Source: JAHWKI01 sp035513575 (GTDB lineage Bacteria > Gemmatimonadota > Gemmatimonadetes > Longimicrobiales > RSA9). Taken from it: a stretch of DNA of 64,000 nt. A model generated the notes under the pieces. It was not told the origin of the DNA, searched no databases, and was given only the letters and a program-made list of their open reading frames with translations. The stretch is taken from positions 1-64,000 of the forward strand of contig DATKBW010000099.1 in the NCBI GenBank assembly GCA_035513575.1. Direction: 5' to 3'. Shown here piece by piece: positions 1-6,844 of the stretch (the stretch's first letter is position 1; each line of letters begins with the position of its first letter). The translations under genes and the position numbers were made by a program.

Positions 1-2
1 TT

Positions 3-326
3 GTCGGTCTTCACACGGACATGATGACCGGGCGCGGCGAAGGCTACGTCATCGAGGATGGCGTGTTCTCCTCCTTCATCGTGCCCGGTAGCACGTTCAC
101 CGCGGCGTGGGATGTGAACCCCGCGGGCGAAATCGTCGGCATCTACCGCGATGCGACCGGCTTCCACGGCTTCATCTACACGGCCGGCGAATACGTGACC
201 ATCGATGTGCCCGGAGCCGTGGCGACGCGCGCGTTCGGCATCAACGCAGGCGGCGATGTCGTCGGCAACTACGTCGCCGGCGGCAAGACGTATGGCTTCC
301 TGGCGAGCGCCAGATCGCGGCCCTAA
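3..326 (+). CDS. HAF-repeat extracellular protein, C-terminal part (5' end outside window)
   Basis: The reading frame is open from the first bases of the window, so the true start lies upstream. The visible part is about 107 residues. It shows at least two copies of the HAF repeat pattern, in which an Ala-Phe/Trp-Gly/Asp-hydrophobic-Asn segment is followed by a Gly-(Glu/Asp)-(Ile/Val)-Val-Gly turn and a His/Tyr-Gly-Phe strand. Examples are 'NPAGEIVGIYRDATGFHGFI' and 'AFGINAGGDVVGNYVAGG'. Proteins with these repeats are usually secreted beta-propeller-like proteins of unknown function, common in Acidobacteria and Gemmatimonadota. No catalytic residue can be named. The family assignment is by repeat pattern only. 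Confidence 0.7.
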   Translation, partial: VGLHTDMMTGRGEGYVIEDGVFSSFIVPGSTFTAAWDVNPAGEIVGIYRDATGFHGFIYTAGEYVTIDVPGAVATRAFGINAGGDVVGNYVAGGKTYGFLASARSRP

Positions 327-377
327 CCGTCGACGTGCCGGGGGGGAGTGGGCGCCCGCCCGCTCCTCTCCTCCCGC

Positions 378-581
378 TCAGAAGTCGAACCGAACGCTGA
401 ACGCGATCTGCCGGCCGACCCGGGTATCGTCGTCGGCGCCCTGGACGTAGACCGTCTGGTTGTGCAGCCACGCGATCCCGGCGGCGTACGGGCCGGATCG
501 GAATCGCAGCATCGGGACGACGAGCCAGCTCCCGAGCCGGTCCTGGCCGGCGTCCCGGATTCGGTTACTCGACCACGCCAC
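378..581 (-). pseudogene. Remnant of an outer-membrane beta-barrel protein (3' end only)
   Basis: The minus-strand frame ends with an amphipathic beta-strand pattern, 'GPYAAGIAWLHNQTVYVQG' followed by a short turn and a final strand ending in Phe-Asp-Phe-stop. A C-terminal aromatic residue after alternating hydrophobic positions is the BAM recognition signature of outer-membrane barrels. Only about 65 residues can be read as barrel-like. The same frame continues upstream but loses the pattern, and there is no start with a ribosome binding site. I read this as the decayed 3' end of a porin-like gene. It could also be a chance frame. Confidence 0.4.
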
Positions 582-816
582 TCGGCAGGGGATCGCGGAT
601 GACTGAGCGACCGATCCGCTGCTGTGCCCACACGGCTTGGCTCAGAGCCAATCAGGCTGAGCTTCCGGTGGCCACCATGTGCCACTTGCTCGCGAGATCC
701 ACACCTTCAGCCGAAGGAGCTACGGCCGGCTTCGATTCCGCCGCACCCCGGCTCCCACTCTCGCCCCCAGCCGGTCACGAATCGGAACTGTGCGGCGATC
801 GTGTCAACGATCTCAC

Positions 817-1095
817 TCAGCCTGCAATATTGGCTTCCACCGTCCCACGGCGGATCGGTCCGGCTTGATCGTGGCGAAGCGGCGTCGCGGCGTTTCGTGG
901 TGCCATGAACTGCGAGCCGACCCGCCCGTCGGCGCTTCTATCTGCCCCGGAGGAGGCGAGCAGGGCGGCCGGGCCGGCGAGCGCCGCCTGCTCGTCCTCG
1001 GCACTGGAGGCCCCGCTCACGCCGACCGCGCCGACGACGTGGCCATCAACGACGATCGGCACGCCGCCGCGCAGCGGGACGATCCCGTTGACCCG
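817..1095 (-). pseudogene. 5'-truncated GlcG/HbpS-like (DUF336) gene fragment
   Basis: Read on the minus strand, the frame gives 'VNGIVPLRGGVPIVVDGHVV' followed by Gly-Ala-Val-Gly-Val-Ser-Gly-Ala-Ser-Ser. This is the conserved C-terminal core of the GlcG/HbpS (DUF336) family. The N-terminal two thirds of the family are absent. Recognisable homology begins within a few bases of the stop codon of the neighbouring serine hydrolase (1097), so the gene appears to have been cut by a deletion or rearrangement at that point. After about 45 conserved residues the tail becomes family-unlike before the stop. It is very unlikely to make a functional protein. Confidence 0.55.
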
Positions 1096-1096
1096 T

Positions 1097-2764
1097 CTAC
1101 CCTGGCGGCTGATCGCTCCTGCGCCAGGTCGCCTCGCGGCCGAGGATGCGCGACTTCACCGCCTCGGGGTGGTCGCGGTCCCCCACTTCGAAGGTGACGA
1201 AGTTCGCGCCGAAGTCCGGGCGCTCCCAGGTGACGCGGAAGACGTCGTCCTGCCAGTGATCGAGCGCACCGGCCAGCTGGGGCCCCAGCACGAGCCGGAG
1301 CGCGCCTTGGCGGTGGGTGACGCGGGCGGCGGGATAGAGGCTGTCCACGTACGTGCCGGCGTACGCCTCGAGCGGCAGCGCATGCCGGGTGCCGGCGACC
1401 CGCTCGGCCGCCGCCTGTTCGAGTGCCGCAGCCGCAGCCCGTCGACGCTCCCCGGCCCACTCCACAGCCTCCCCGTTCCAGTCCTTCATCTCCGCTCCCA
1501 GGAGCCGGTCGACGATCCATCGCGCGACGGCGTCCGCGAGCCACAGGCCGTGGCTCGTGTTGGCGAATACGGCGACGGCCGCGTCCTCCGTCGGCAGCAG
1601 CATGGCGGCCGCACCCCAGCCCGGCGTCGAGCCGAGGTGCGACACCATCAGCCGGCCGCGATAGTCGCGCAGCCCCCATCCCATGCCGTACGCGCTCAGG
1701 TTGGTCTCCGAGGCTTCGGACTGACTTCGGGGAAATCCGGGCGACGGTACCTGGGGCGTGCGCGTCGCCAGCAGCGCCTCTTCGCTGACCACGCGCGTTC
1801 CATCGATCTCGCCCGCCCCGAGCTGGAACCGAAGCCATTGGCCGAAGTCGGCGGCGCTCGACGCGATCCCGCCGGCGGGCGCGGTCACCGGATCGAACCA
1901 CGGGATCCTCCGCACCGTGGTCGGAGCGTCCAGCGGGACGTTCGCGCTGGGCGCGTTCCCGAGAGTCTGGCCCGGGCCGATCTCGTCGTGCGGCAACGCG
2001 ACGTTGGTGCGCCGGCGAAGCTCGCCCGGGTCCGCGACGCTTCGCCCCATGCCCAGCGGCTCGAAGATCCGCTCGTGCACCAGCACATTCCAGGGCTTCC
2101 CGGCCACGGCCGTCGCCAGCTCGCCGGCAACGAGGTACATGACGTTGTGATAGCCGAGTCCGGCGCGGAAACCGAAGGCGGGCTCCTGGAAGCGCAGGCT
2201 GTGGATCAGCTCCGCCGCGTCGCGGCCGCCAGCGACCCACATCAGGTCGTCGCCCGCGAGGCCCGTGCGGTGCGAGAGCACGTCCCGGATGGTGAGATGG
2301 CGGGTTACGTACGGGTCCCGCATCACCAGACCGGGCAGGTGCTTCGAGACGGCGTCGTCCCAGGCGATCCTGCCCTCGTCCACGAGCATCGCGAGCACGG
2401 TGGCCGTGAACGCCTTCGTCAGGGAGCCGATGCCGAACAGTGTATGCTCATCCACCGGATCGCCGGCCACCGCCGTCACCCCGTAGCCGCGCGTGAGGAC
2501 GTCGTCCCCGCGAACGACGACGAGCGCTACGCCGGGGGCGTCCCAGCTCCGCATGGAGCTCTCGACGTAGGCATCGAGGCCAGCGAGCGGTTCGGTGGGC
2601 GATATCTGTGCGGCAACCTCGTACGCCGGCGCGAATACCCGGAGGCTGGTGAGGGCCGTGACGAGGAGGAACGGCAGGAGCCTCCTGTGGCGTCGTGGGT
2701 GCTCGCGTAGCCCACGCGTCGACCTGGCCGTACGGTGCACCGATCTGGAGCTTTCGTGGCTCAT
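1097..2764 (-). CDS. Serine hydrolase, beta-lactamase class C / esterase family, exported
   Basis: This 555-residue protein belongs to the serine beta-lactamase-like superfamily (class C beta-lactamases, DD-peptidases, esterases). The catalytic SxxK motif is Ser114-Leu-Thr-Lys117, the YxN motif is Tyr205-His-Asn207, and the third motif is His376-Leu-Gly378. A basic N-terminus followed by a hydrophobic stretch (about residues 29-52) ending in Ala-Gln looks like a signal peptide, so the enzyme acts outside the cytoplasm. The C-terminal 150 residues form the extra domain common in such esterases. I chose the ATG at 2764, which starts a plausible signal peptide; a frame start 84 bases further upstream adds only unlikely sequence. 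The substrate cannot be told from sequence. It is transcribed divergently from the cytochrome gene, across a perfect inverted repeat. Confidence 0.85.
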   Translation of the reverse strand: MSHESSRSVHRTARSTRGLREHPRRHRRLLPFLLVTALTSLRVFAPAYEVAAQISPTEPLAGLDAYVESSMRSWDAPGVALVVVRGDDVLTRGYGVTAVAGDPVDEHTLFGIGSLTKAFTATVLAMLVDEGRIAWDDAVSKHLPGLVMRDPYVTRHLTIRDVLSHRTGLAGDDLMWVAGGRDAAELIHSLRFQEPAFGFRAGLGYHNVMYLVAGELATAVAGKPWNVLVHERIFEPLGMGRSVADPGELRRRTNVALPHDEIGPGQTLGNAPSANVPLDAPTTVRRIPWFDPVTAPAGGIASSAADFGQWLRFQLGAGEIDGTRVVSEEALLATRTPQVPSPGFPRSQSEASETNLSAYGMGWGLRDYRGRLMVSHLGSTPGWGAAAMLLPTEDAAVAVFANTSHGLWLADAVARWIVDRLLGAEMKDWNGEAVEWAGERRRAAAAALEQAAAERVAGTRHALPLEAYAGTYVDSLYPAARVTHRQGALRLVLGPQLAGALDHWQDDVFRVTWERPDFGANFVTFEVGDRDHPEAVKSRILGREATWRRSDQPPG

Positions 2765-2808
2765 CCGCGCCTCCGGTGATGCGAGCTGGACAGGTCGCCC
2801 CCTCCGCT

Positions 2809-2841
2809 CGTACAACGCTCGACCATGCTGCGCGTTGTACG
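2809..2841. promoter_or_regulatory. Perfect 10-bp inverted repeat between divergent genes, possible operator
   Basis: Arms CGTACAACGC (2809-2818) and GCGTTGTACG (2832-2841) are perfect reverse complements separated by 13 bases. The element lies in the roughly 105-bp gap between the divergent serine hydrolase and cytochrome genes. That is the expected place for a dimeric regulator site; a transcript hairpin is also possible. No T-tract follows. Confidence 0.45.
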
Positions 2842-2871
2842 GTCGCACTCTACCCGACCGGAGGAAGAGAA

Positions 2872-3243
2872 ATGGGCCGCCTCATCACCGCTGTCTTGCT
2901 CGGCATCGCCGCTTCCGGGATTGCCGCGGACCCCACCGCGGCCCAGATCCCCACAGAGTTCCGCAACCTCCAGGTGCTCCCCGAGGACATCTCCCGCGAC
3001 AGCCTCATCCAGCTCATGCGCAGCTTCAGCTTCGCCACAGGCCTTCGCTGTGAGGGGTGCCACGTCATGGGCGAGGACGGATCGTTCCGGGAGGCGCAGT
3101 TTCACCTGGACGACAAGCTCACCAAGCGACAGGCCAGGTATATGCTCCAGATGGTGAACCGTCTCAACGACGAGATCCTGCCGGGGCTACCCGAGCGCGA
3201 CACGCCCGCGCTGCGCGTCGAGTGCAAGATGTGCCACCGCTGA
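2872..3243 (+). CDS. c-type cytochrome, diheme N-terminal half, ended by a premature TGA
   Basis: The product starts at an ATG preceded by GAGGAAGAG and has a signal peptide (about residues 1-24). Two heme c attachment motifs follow: Cys60-Glu-Gly-Cys-His64, and Cys118-Lys-Met-Cys-His122 just before the stop. Between them lies the conserved block 'NLQVLPEDISRDSLIQLMRS' of the periplasmic cytochrome-TPR family common in Acidobacteria and Gemmatimonadota. In intact relatives the second motif continues Cys-His-Arg-Gly-Leu with a Pro a few residues on, into a long helical tail. Here the codon expected to be Gly (GGA) is TGA at 3241-3243, and the same frame continues with Leu-Arg-Lys-Pro. The 123-residue product would keep both hemes but lack the tail. 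A point nonsense mutation or a sequencing error explains this. Confidence 0.75.
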   Translation: MGRLITAVLLGIAASGIAADPTAAQIPTEFRNLQVLPEDISRDSLIQLMRSFSFATGLRCEGCHVMGEDGSFREAQFHLDDKLTKRQARYMLQMVNRLNDEILPGLPERDTPALRVECKMCHR

Positions 3244-3618
3244 CTCCGGAAGCCGTACCTGCTGCGGACCGAGCTGCGGGCGGTGATCGACACGGACGGC
3301 GTCGAAGCCGCCGTCGCCCGCTACAGGGAGCTCCACGAGCATTCCATGGACGACGGCGTCTACGACTTCGGCGTCTGGGAGATGAACGAGCTGGCGAGGC
3401 AGCTCGAGGCGGACGGGATGGTCGCGGAGGCGTCGGTCATGCTGGAGCTGAACGAGGAGTTCCACCCGCGCGACGCCAGCATCCCGCGGACGCTCGGCCC
3501 GCTCTACGAGGCGCTCGGACGCACAGAGGACGCGGTGGCGGCGTATCGCCGGGCGCTCGGGCGGAATCCCCGGGACGAGCGATCGCTCGAGCGCCTACGC
3601 GCCCTCACCGGTCGGTGA
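3244..3618 (+). pseudogene. Detached C-terminal helical/TPR half of the cytochrome
   Basis: This stretch is in the same reading frame as the upstream cytochrome, directly after its TGA. It reads Leu-Arg-Lys-Pro-Tyr-Leu-Leu and then a helical region including 'AAVARYRELHEHSMDDG', a Tyr-Asp-Phe motif, and a TPR-like unit with 'LGPLYEALGRTEDAVAAYRR'. That matches the normal C-terminal half of cytochrome-TPR proteins. A GTG at 3283 could start a 111-residue orphan product, but it has no clear ribosome binding site. I read 2872-3618 as one ancestral gene of about 248 codons split by a single stop. Confidence 0.65.
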
Positions 3619-3627
3619 ACGTAGCCG

Positions 3628-5010
3628 TCACGGATTCGGGCGCGCCGCCGCGGTGTCGGGATAGGCGTCCCGCACGATCCCCATGATGATCGCGCTGTCC
3701 GCCGGCGTGGCGGCGAAGCGGGCCGCGCGAGCGAGCACGTGCTCCCGGAACAGCGCGGCTCCGGGCACGACCCGGGTGGCCTCGCGATACGCCGCGGCGG
3801 CCGCGGCGGGATCGGTCTCGGCGAGGCGGTAGAGCTCCTCCTCGGTAGGGACCGGTCCGATGGCGCGTAGACCTCTCATGGTGAAGGAGGCGGCTTCCGA
3901 GGGGATGAGCGACGGCCGGCGGCCGGGATCCTCGTCGTCACCGATGTTCGCCTGGAGAAACCTGCGGATGAAGCGGGCCGACGCCTCGTAGATCTCCGCG
4001 TGGCGGGGCGTGTGGCCGAAGACGGGGTGGGACAGGAAGTCGCCGTGGCTGGCGTCGCGGAAGGACACGCGCGTGACGTCGGAGTATGGCAGGGCGTCCA
4101 CCACGTCCGGCACTTTCGCGTAGTCCGGCGACGCCTCGTCCGCCGCACGCTCGAGCATGAGGAACGGCACCCTCACGCGGTGCGGCTCGTAGTGGACCGA
4201 CTCGACGACGATGTCCGCGCCCCGCCGGTACCGCTCCCACCCCTCGATCGCGACGATGGCGCCCGGCTGCATGTCCCGCATCGTCCAGAGCAGGGCCGCG
4301 AGCGACCCGCCGCTGAAGGATGCGACGGCCAGGCGGCGCGCGTCGACGTAAGGGAGGCGACGGAGCAGCGCGTGGACGAACCCGGCGTCGTCGATCTGCG
4401 TGTCGAGCGTCAGCGCGTTCGGCGTGAACTCCAGCGCCCCGGCCGTCATGCGCCCGTTGGACGGGAAGCTCGCCACCACGAAGCCATGGCTCGCGAGGTA
4501 CGCCGGCAGCAGCGGATCGCTCACGCCGATCGCTCCGACGTAGAGGAGGGCCGGGTGAGGACCAGGGACGTGCGAAGCGTCGCGGACCGCCGGCGTCGGG
4601 GCATCCCATGTCCGCGCCGCGGCCGCCCGATCCTGGCCGAAGCCCACCGCCGCCTCGATGAGCCCGGCACGCAGCCGTGCTTCGTCGGCGCCGGTCAGGA
4701 CGAGGTCGAAATCCAACTCCGTCTCCCGCAGCACCCGGAAGTCGCCCGCGCGCATACGCGGCGCGTCGGCCGGCGCCTCGGCCGGATACCAGATCGAGAC
4801 CTGGACCGGCCGCGCCGTCTCGCCGGCGAGACGCCCGGTGAAATCCCGGAGCGGCCGGAAGGCGCGGGTCGAGTCCAGGGCTTCGATGACGGTGAACCCG
4901 ACATCGTGAGGACCGTAGTCGAGCACGGGTGACGCGCCCGCCTGGGCGGACGCCGCCACCGGCACGGCGAGGCAGGCCGCCACGAGGGCGGTAGAGATGC
5001 GCGGGCTCAT
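3628..5010 (-). CDS. Exported alpha/beta hydrolase (dienelactone/PAF-acetylhydrolase-like)
   Basis: The 460-residue product has a signal peptide ('STALVAACLAVPVAASAQAG'). An alpha/beta-hydrolase core follows: a strand 'HPALLYVGAIG', an oxyanion-region segment 'VVASFPSNG', and the nucleophile elbow Ala-Ser-Phe-Ser233-Gly-Gly, in which the first Gly of the usual GxSxG is replaced by Ser. The likely catalytic His lies in 'DASHGDFLSHP'. A helical C-terminal extension of about 100 residues follows. Similar secreted hydrolases include PAF-acetylhydrolase-like and dienelactone-hydrolase-like proteins. The substrate is unknown. The start at 5010 gives a clean signal peptide; an in-frame ATG upstream would add a charged, unlikely leader. 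It runs divergently from the ArsR gene. Confidence 0.8.
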   Translation of the reverse strand: MSPRISTALVAACLAVPVAASAQAGASPVLDYGPHDVGFTVIEALDSTRAFRPLRDFTGRLAGETARPVQVSIWYPAEAPADAPRMRAGDFRVLRETELDFDLVLTGADEARLRAGLIEAAVGFGQDRAAAARTWDAPTPAVRDASHVPGPHPALLYVGAIGVSDPLLPAYLASHGFVVASFPSNGRMTAGALEFTPNALTLDTQIDDAGFVHALLRRLPYVDARRLAVASFSGGSLAALLWTMRDMQPGAIVAIEGWERYRRGADIVVESVHYEPHRVRVPFLMLERAADEASPDYAKVPDVVDALPYSDVTRVSFRDASHGDFLSHPVFGHTPRHAEIYEASARFIRRFLQANIGDDEDPGRRPSLIPSEAASFTMRGLRAIGPVPTEEELYRLAETDPAAAAAAYREATRVVPGAALFREHVLARAARFAATPADSAIIMGIVRDAYPDTAAARPNP

Positions 5011-5091
5011 GACGGGAGCGGCTCGGGGACCGGATCGTTCATCCTTCTCAAACGGATCACGGCCGGATTTCATGACGGGAACGCCGGACCC

Positions 5092-5120
5092 TTGCGCGGG
5101 CGGTTCCGGTCGCCCACATT
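5092..5120 (+). promoter_or_regulatory. Predicted promoter of the ArsR-SRPBCC operon
   Basis: TTGCGC (5092-5097), a 17-bp spacer, and CACATT (5115-5120). Transcription would start near 5127-5130, at or just before the ATG of the regulator (5130), which implies a leaderless transcript. The -35 is identical to that of feoA. Confidence 0.5.
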
Positions 5121-5123
5121 CGT

Positions 5124-5135
5124 AACCATATGGTT
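5124..5135. promoter_or_regulatory. 12-bp palindrome across the ArsR start codon, probable autoregulatory operator
   Basis: AACCATATGGTT is a perfect palindrome that contains the start codon (5130-5132) and covers the predicted transcription start. ArsR-family repressors commonly bind such palindromes in their own promoter, so autorepression is the natural reading. Confidence 0.55.
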
Positions 5136-5453
5136 TCCAATTCCGCCCTCGATCACCTCTTCCACGCCCTGGCGGACCCGACGCGGCGGCGGATCCTGGA
5201 GCGGCTGCGGGAGGGGGAGCGGACGGTGGGGGAGCTGGCGGAGCCGTTTTCCATCTCGCGGCCGGCGATCTCGAAGCACCTGGCGGTGCTGGCGCGGGCG
5301 GAGCTGGTGGAGCGGGAGGCGCGGGGCCGGGAGACGGTGGTCCGGCTGCGCGCGGAGCCGCTGCGGAGCGCGCGGGACTGGGCGGAGCGGTACGAGCGGT
5401 TCTGGACGGGTCGTCTGGACTCGCTGGCCGGGTACCTGGAGGAAGGAGAGTGA
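5130..5453 (+). CDS. ArsR-family winged-helix transcriptional regulator
   Basis: This 107-residue protein is a typical ArsR-type repressor. An N-terminal 'HALADPTRRRILERL' helix leads into a helix-turn-helix containing 'FSISRPAISKHLAVLARAEL' and a wing 'VEREARGRETVVRLR'. No metal-binding cysteines are present, so it belongs to the non-metal ArsR subgroup usually paired with an SRPBCC (AHSA1) gene. The next gene is exactly that partner, overlapping or within a few bases. The start ATG lies inside a perfect palindrome and next to the predicted transcription start, suggesting leaderless translation and autorepression. Confidence 0.9.
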   Translation: MVSNSALDHLFHALADPTRRRILERLREGERTVGELAEPFSISRPAISKHLAVLARAELVEREARGRETVVRLRAEPLRSARDWAERYERFWTGRLDSLAGYLEEGE

Positions 5454-5458
5454 GGGGA

Positions 5459-5905
5459 ATGGAGACGGACGCGAGCCGGCGGGTGCGGCTGGAGCGGGTG
5501 ATCCGGGCGGGCCGGGAGAAGGTGTTCCGGGCGTGGACGGAGGCGGCGCAGGTGAAGCGGTGGTTCGCGCCGCAGGGGTTCACGATCCCCGAGGCGGAGG
5601 TGGACGCGCGGCCGGGCGGGTCGTTCCGGGTCAGGATGCGGGCGCCGGACGGCTCGGAGCACGTGGCGCGGGGCGCGTTCCGGCGGGTGGAGCCGCCGTC
5701 GCTGCTGACGTTCACGTGGGCGTGGGAGTCGGCGGCGGATGAGCCGGAGGAGACGCTGGTTACGGTGGAGCTCTCGGAGGAGGGCGCCGCGACGCGCCTG
5801 CTGCTGGTGCACGAGGGCTTCCCGACGGAAGCGGAGCGGGAGAGCCACGAGGAGGGCTGGACCTCCTGCGTGGAGCAGCTGGCCACACTACTCGAGGAGG
5901 GATGA
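5459..5905 (+). CDS. SRPBCC (AHSA1-type) ligand-binding domain protein
   Basis: The 148-residue protein has the AHSA1/START-like fold signature: 'VFRAWTEAAQVKRWFAP', then a 'DARPGGSFRVRM' strand pair and a C-terminal helix with 'GWTSCVEQLATLLEEG'. Such proteins bind small hydrophobic ligands, and many sit beside an ArsR regulator. I prefer the ATG at 5459, with GGAGAG about eight bases upstream; a GTG at 5450 overlapping the ArsR stop is possible. Its stop overlaps the next start (ATGA), so translation is coupled. The ligand is unknown. Confidence 0.85.
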   Translation: METDASRRVRLERVIRAGREKVFRAWTEAAQVKRWFAPQGFTIPEAEVDARPGGSFRVRMRAPDGSEHVARGAFRRVEPPSLLTFTWAWESAADEPEETLVTVELSEEGAATRLLLVHEGFPTEAERESHEEGWTSCVEQLATLLEEG

Positions 5906-6111
5906 TGCTGAAGATGTCGTGCAGGGACCTGGGCAGCGCCGACTGCGACTACGTGGCGCGCGGAAAGACCGCGGACGACGTGAAGCGCAACCTCCTGCGG
6001 CACGCGGAGACCGACCACCCCGACATGTTCGCGGCCATGACGCCCGAGCAGATGGAGGACGCCCGGGCGCGGATGGACGAGTACCTCGCCAGCCCCGCGG
6101 CGCGGGCGTGA
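5902..6111 (+). CDS. DUF1059-family small protein
   Basis: This 69-residue protein contains the family pattern: a Cys-rich start (Lys-Met-Ser-Cys-Arg-Asp-Leu-Gly, then Asp-Cys-Asp-Tyr), 'GKTADDVKRNLLRHAETDHP' and 'MTPEQMEDARARMDEYL'. DUF1059 proteins are short, of unknown function, and often found near stress or small-ligand genes. The ATG overlaps the preceding stop and the gene's stop overlaps the following GTG, so it is one link in a four-gene coupled operon. Confidence 0.8.
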   Translation: MMLKMSCRDLGSADCDYVARGKTADDVKRNLLRHAETDHPDMFAAMTPEQMEDARARMDEYLASPAARA

Positions 6112-6401
6112 TCCGCAGCGTCGCCGAGTACACGGTGCGGGAGGGGGAGGGGGAGCTGGACGCGGTGATGGACGCCGTCGCCCGGTTCGTCGCCGCGGTC
6201 CGGGCGGCCGGGCCCCGCACCGGGTACGAGGCGTACCGCCGCGGCCGGACGCGGTCGTTCCTCCACCTGATGGCGTTCCCGGACGACGCGGCGGAGCAGG
6301 CGCACCGGGAGGCCCCCTACACCGGCGAGTTCGTCGCCGCGCTCTACCCGCGCTGCGTCGAGGAGCCGCGCTTCACGGAGCTGCTCGACGTCCTGGAGTA
6401 G
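6108..6401 (+). CDS. Small dimeric alpha-beta barrel protein (ABM/monooxygenase-like)
   Basis: The start is a GTG overlapping the previous stop (GTGA). The 97-residue product has a ferredoxin-like alpha/beta pattern: strand 'VIRSVAEYTVREGE', helix 'ELDAVMDAVARFVAAVR', a Tyr-Glu-Ala-Tyr strand, 'SFLHLMAFPDDAAEQAHREA', and a C-terminal Pro-Arg-Phe-Thr-Glu-Leu. This matches dimeric alpha-beta barrel proteins such as antibiotic-biosynthesis monooxygenases. No cofactor site is visible, and a catalytic role is not established. It is the last gene of the ArsR operon. Confidence 0.65.
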   Translation: MIRSVAEYTVREGEGELDAVMDAVARFVAAVRAAGPRTGYEAYRRGRTRSFLHLMAFPDDAAEQAHREAPYTGEFVAALYPRCVEEPRFTELLDVLE

Positions 6402-6422
6402 CGCCACCCCCCAGCGGCACCA

Positions 6423-6452
6423 TTGACATTCGTGCGGGCGAGCGCGCATCGT
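6423..6452 (+). promoter_or_regulatory. Predicted promoter of padR
   Basis: A consensus TTGACA (6423-6428) is followed after 18 bases by a weak -10, CATCGT (6447-6452). It lies about 30 bases before the padR start and after the end of the previous operon. Confidence 0.4.
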
Positions 6453-6480
6453 TCCCCACAGAACACACGGGGAGAGTGCT

Positions 6481-6831
6481 ATGGGCAACGACCGCGACAC
6501 GCTGCCGCTCCTGAAGGGAACCCTCGATCTGCTCGTCCTCAAGACGCTGAGCTGGGGACCCATGCACGGGTACGGGATCGCGAGCTGGCTCGAGGGGCGG
6601 ACGGACGGGGAGCTGGGCGTGGAGGACAGCGCCCTCTACCAGGCGCTGCACCGGCTGGAGGGGCGGGGGCTGCTGGAGGCGGAGTGGGGGGTGTCGGAGA
6701 ACAACCGGCGGGCGCGCTACTATCGTCTGACGACGCGGGGCGAGGCGCACCTGCGGGCGGAGACCGAGACGTGGCTGCGCTACACGCGCTCCGTGACGGG
6801 CATCCTCGCCGTGACGTCGCCGACGGCGTGA
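6481..6831 (+). CDS. PadR-family transcriptional regulator
   Basis: The 116-residue product has the PadR winged-helix pattern: 'LKGTLDLLVLKTLSWGPMHG' and Tyr-Gly-Ile, then a 'SALYQALHRLEGRGLLEAEW' recognition region, and 'RRARYYRLTTRGEAHL' for the wing. A GGGGAG ribosome binding site precedes the ATG. In Acidobacteria and Gemmatimonadota, PadR genes of this subfamily sit just upstream of large orphan permeases, as here (13 bp apart), and are taken to regulate them. The inducer is unknown. Confidence 0.9.
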   Translation: MGNDRDTLPLLKGTLDLLVLKTLSWGPMHGYGIASWLEGRTDGELGVEDSALYQALHRLEGRGLLEAEWGVSENNRRARYYRLTTRGEAHLRAETETWLRYTRSVTGILAVTSPTA

Positions 6832-6844
6832 GGAGGGAGGGGAG

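Noticed and set aside
905..2710. Plus-strand open frame of about 600 codons
   Set aside because: It is opposite the serine hydrolase, whose catalytic motifs are on the minus strand; the plus-strand translation has no recognisable domain.
3241..3243. TGA as a selenocysteine codon in the cytochrome
   Set aside because: The family has Gly at this position, not Cys, and no selenocysteine-insertion hairpin is obvious downstream; ordinary TGA stops are used throughout the window.
5011..6018. Upstream extension of the alpha/beta hydrolase frame
   Set aside because: It runs opposite the ArsR and SRPBCC genes and has Ser/Pro/Arg-rich composition; the real product starts at the signal peptide (5010).
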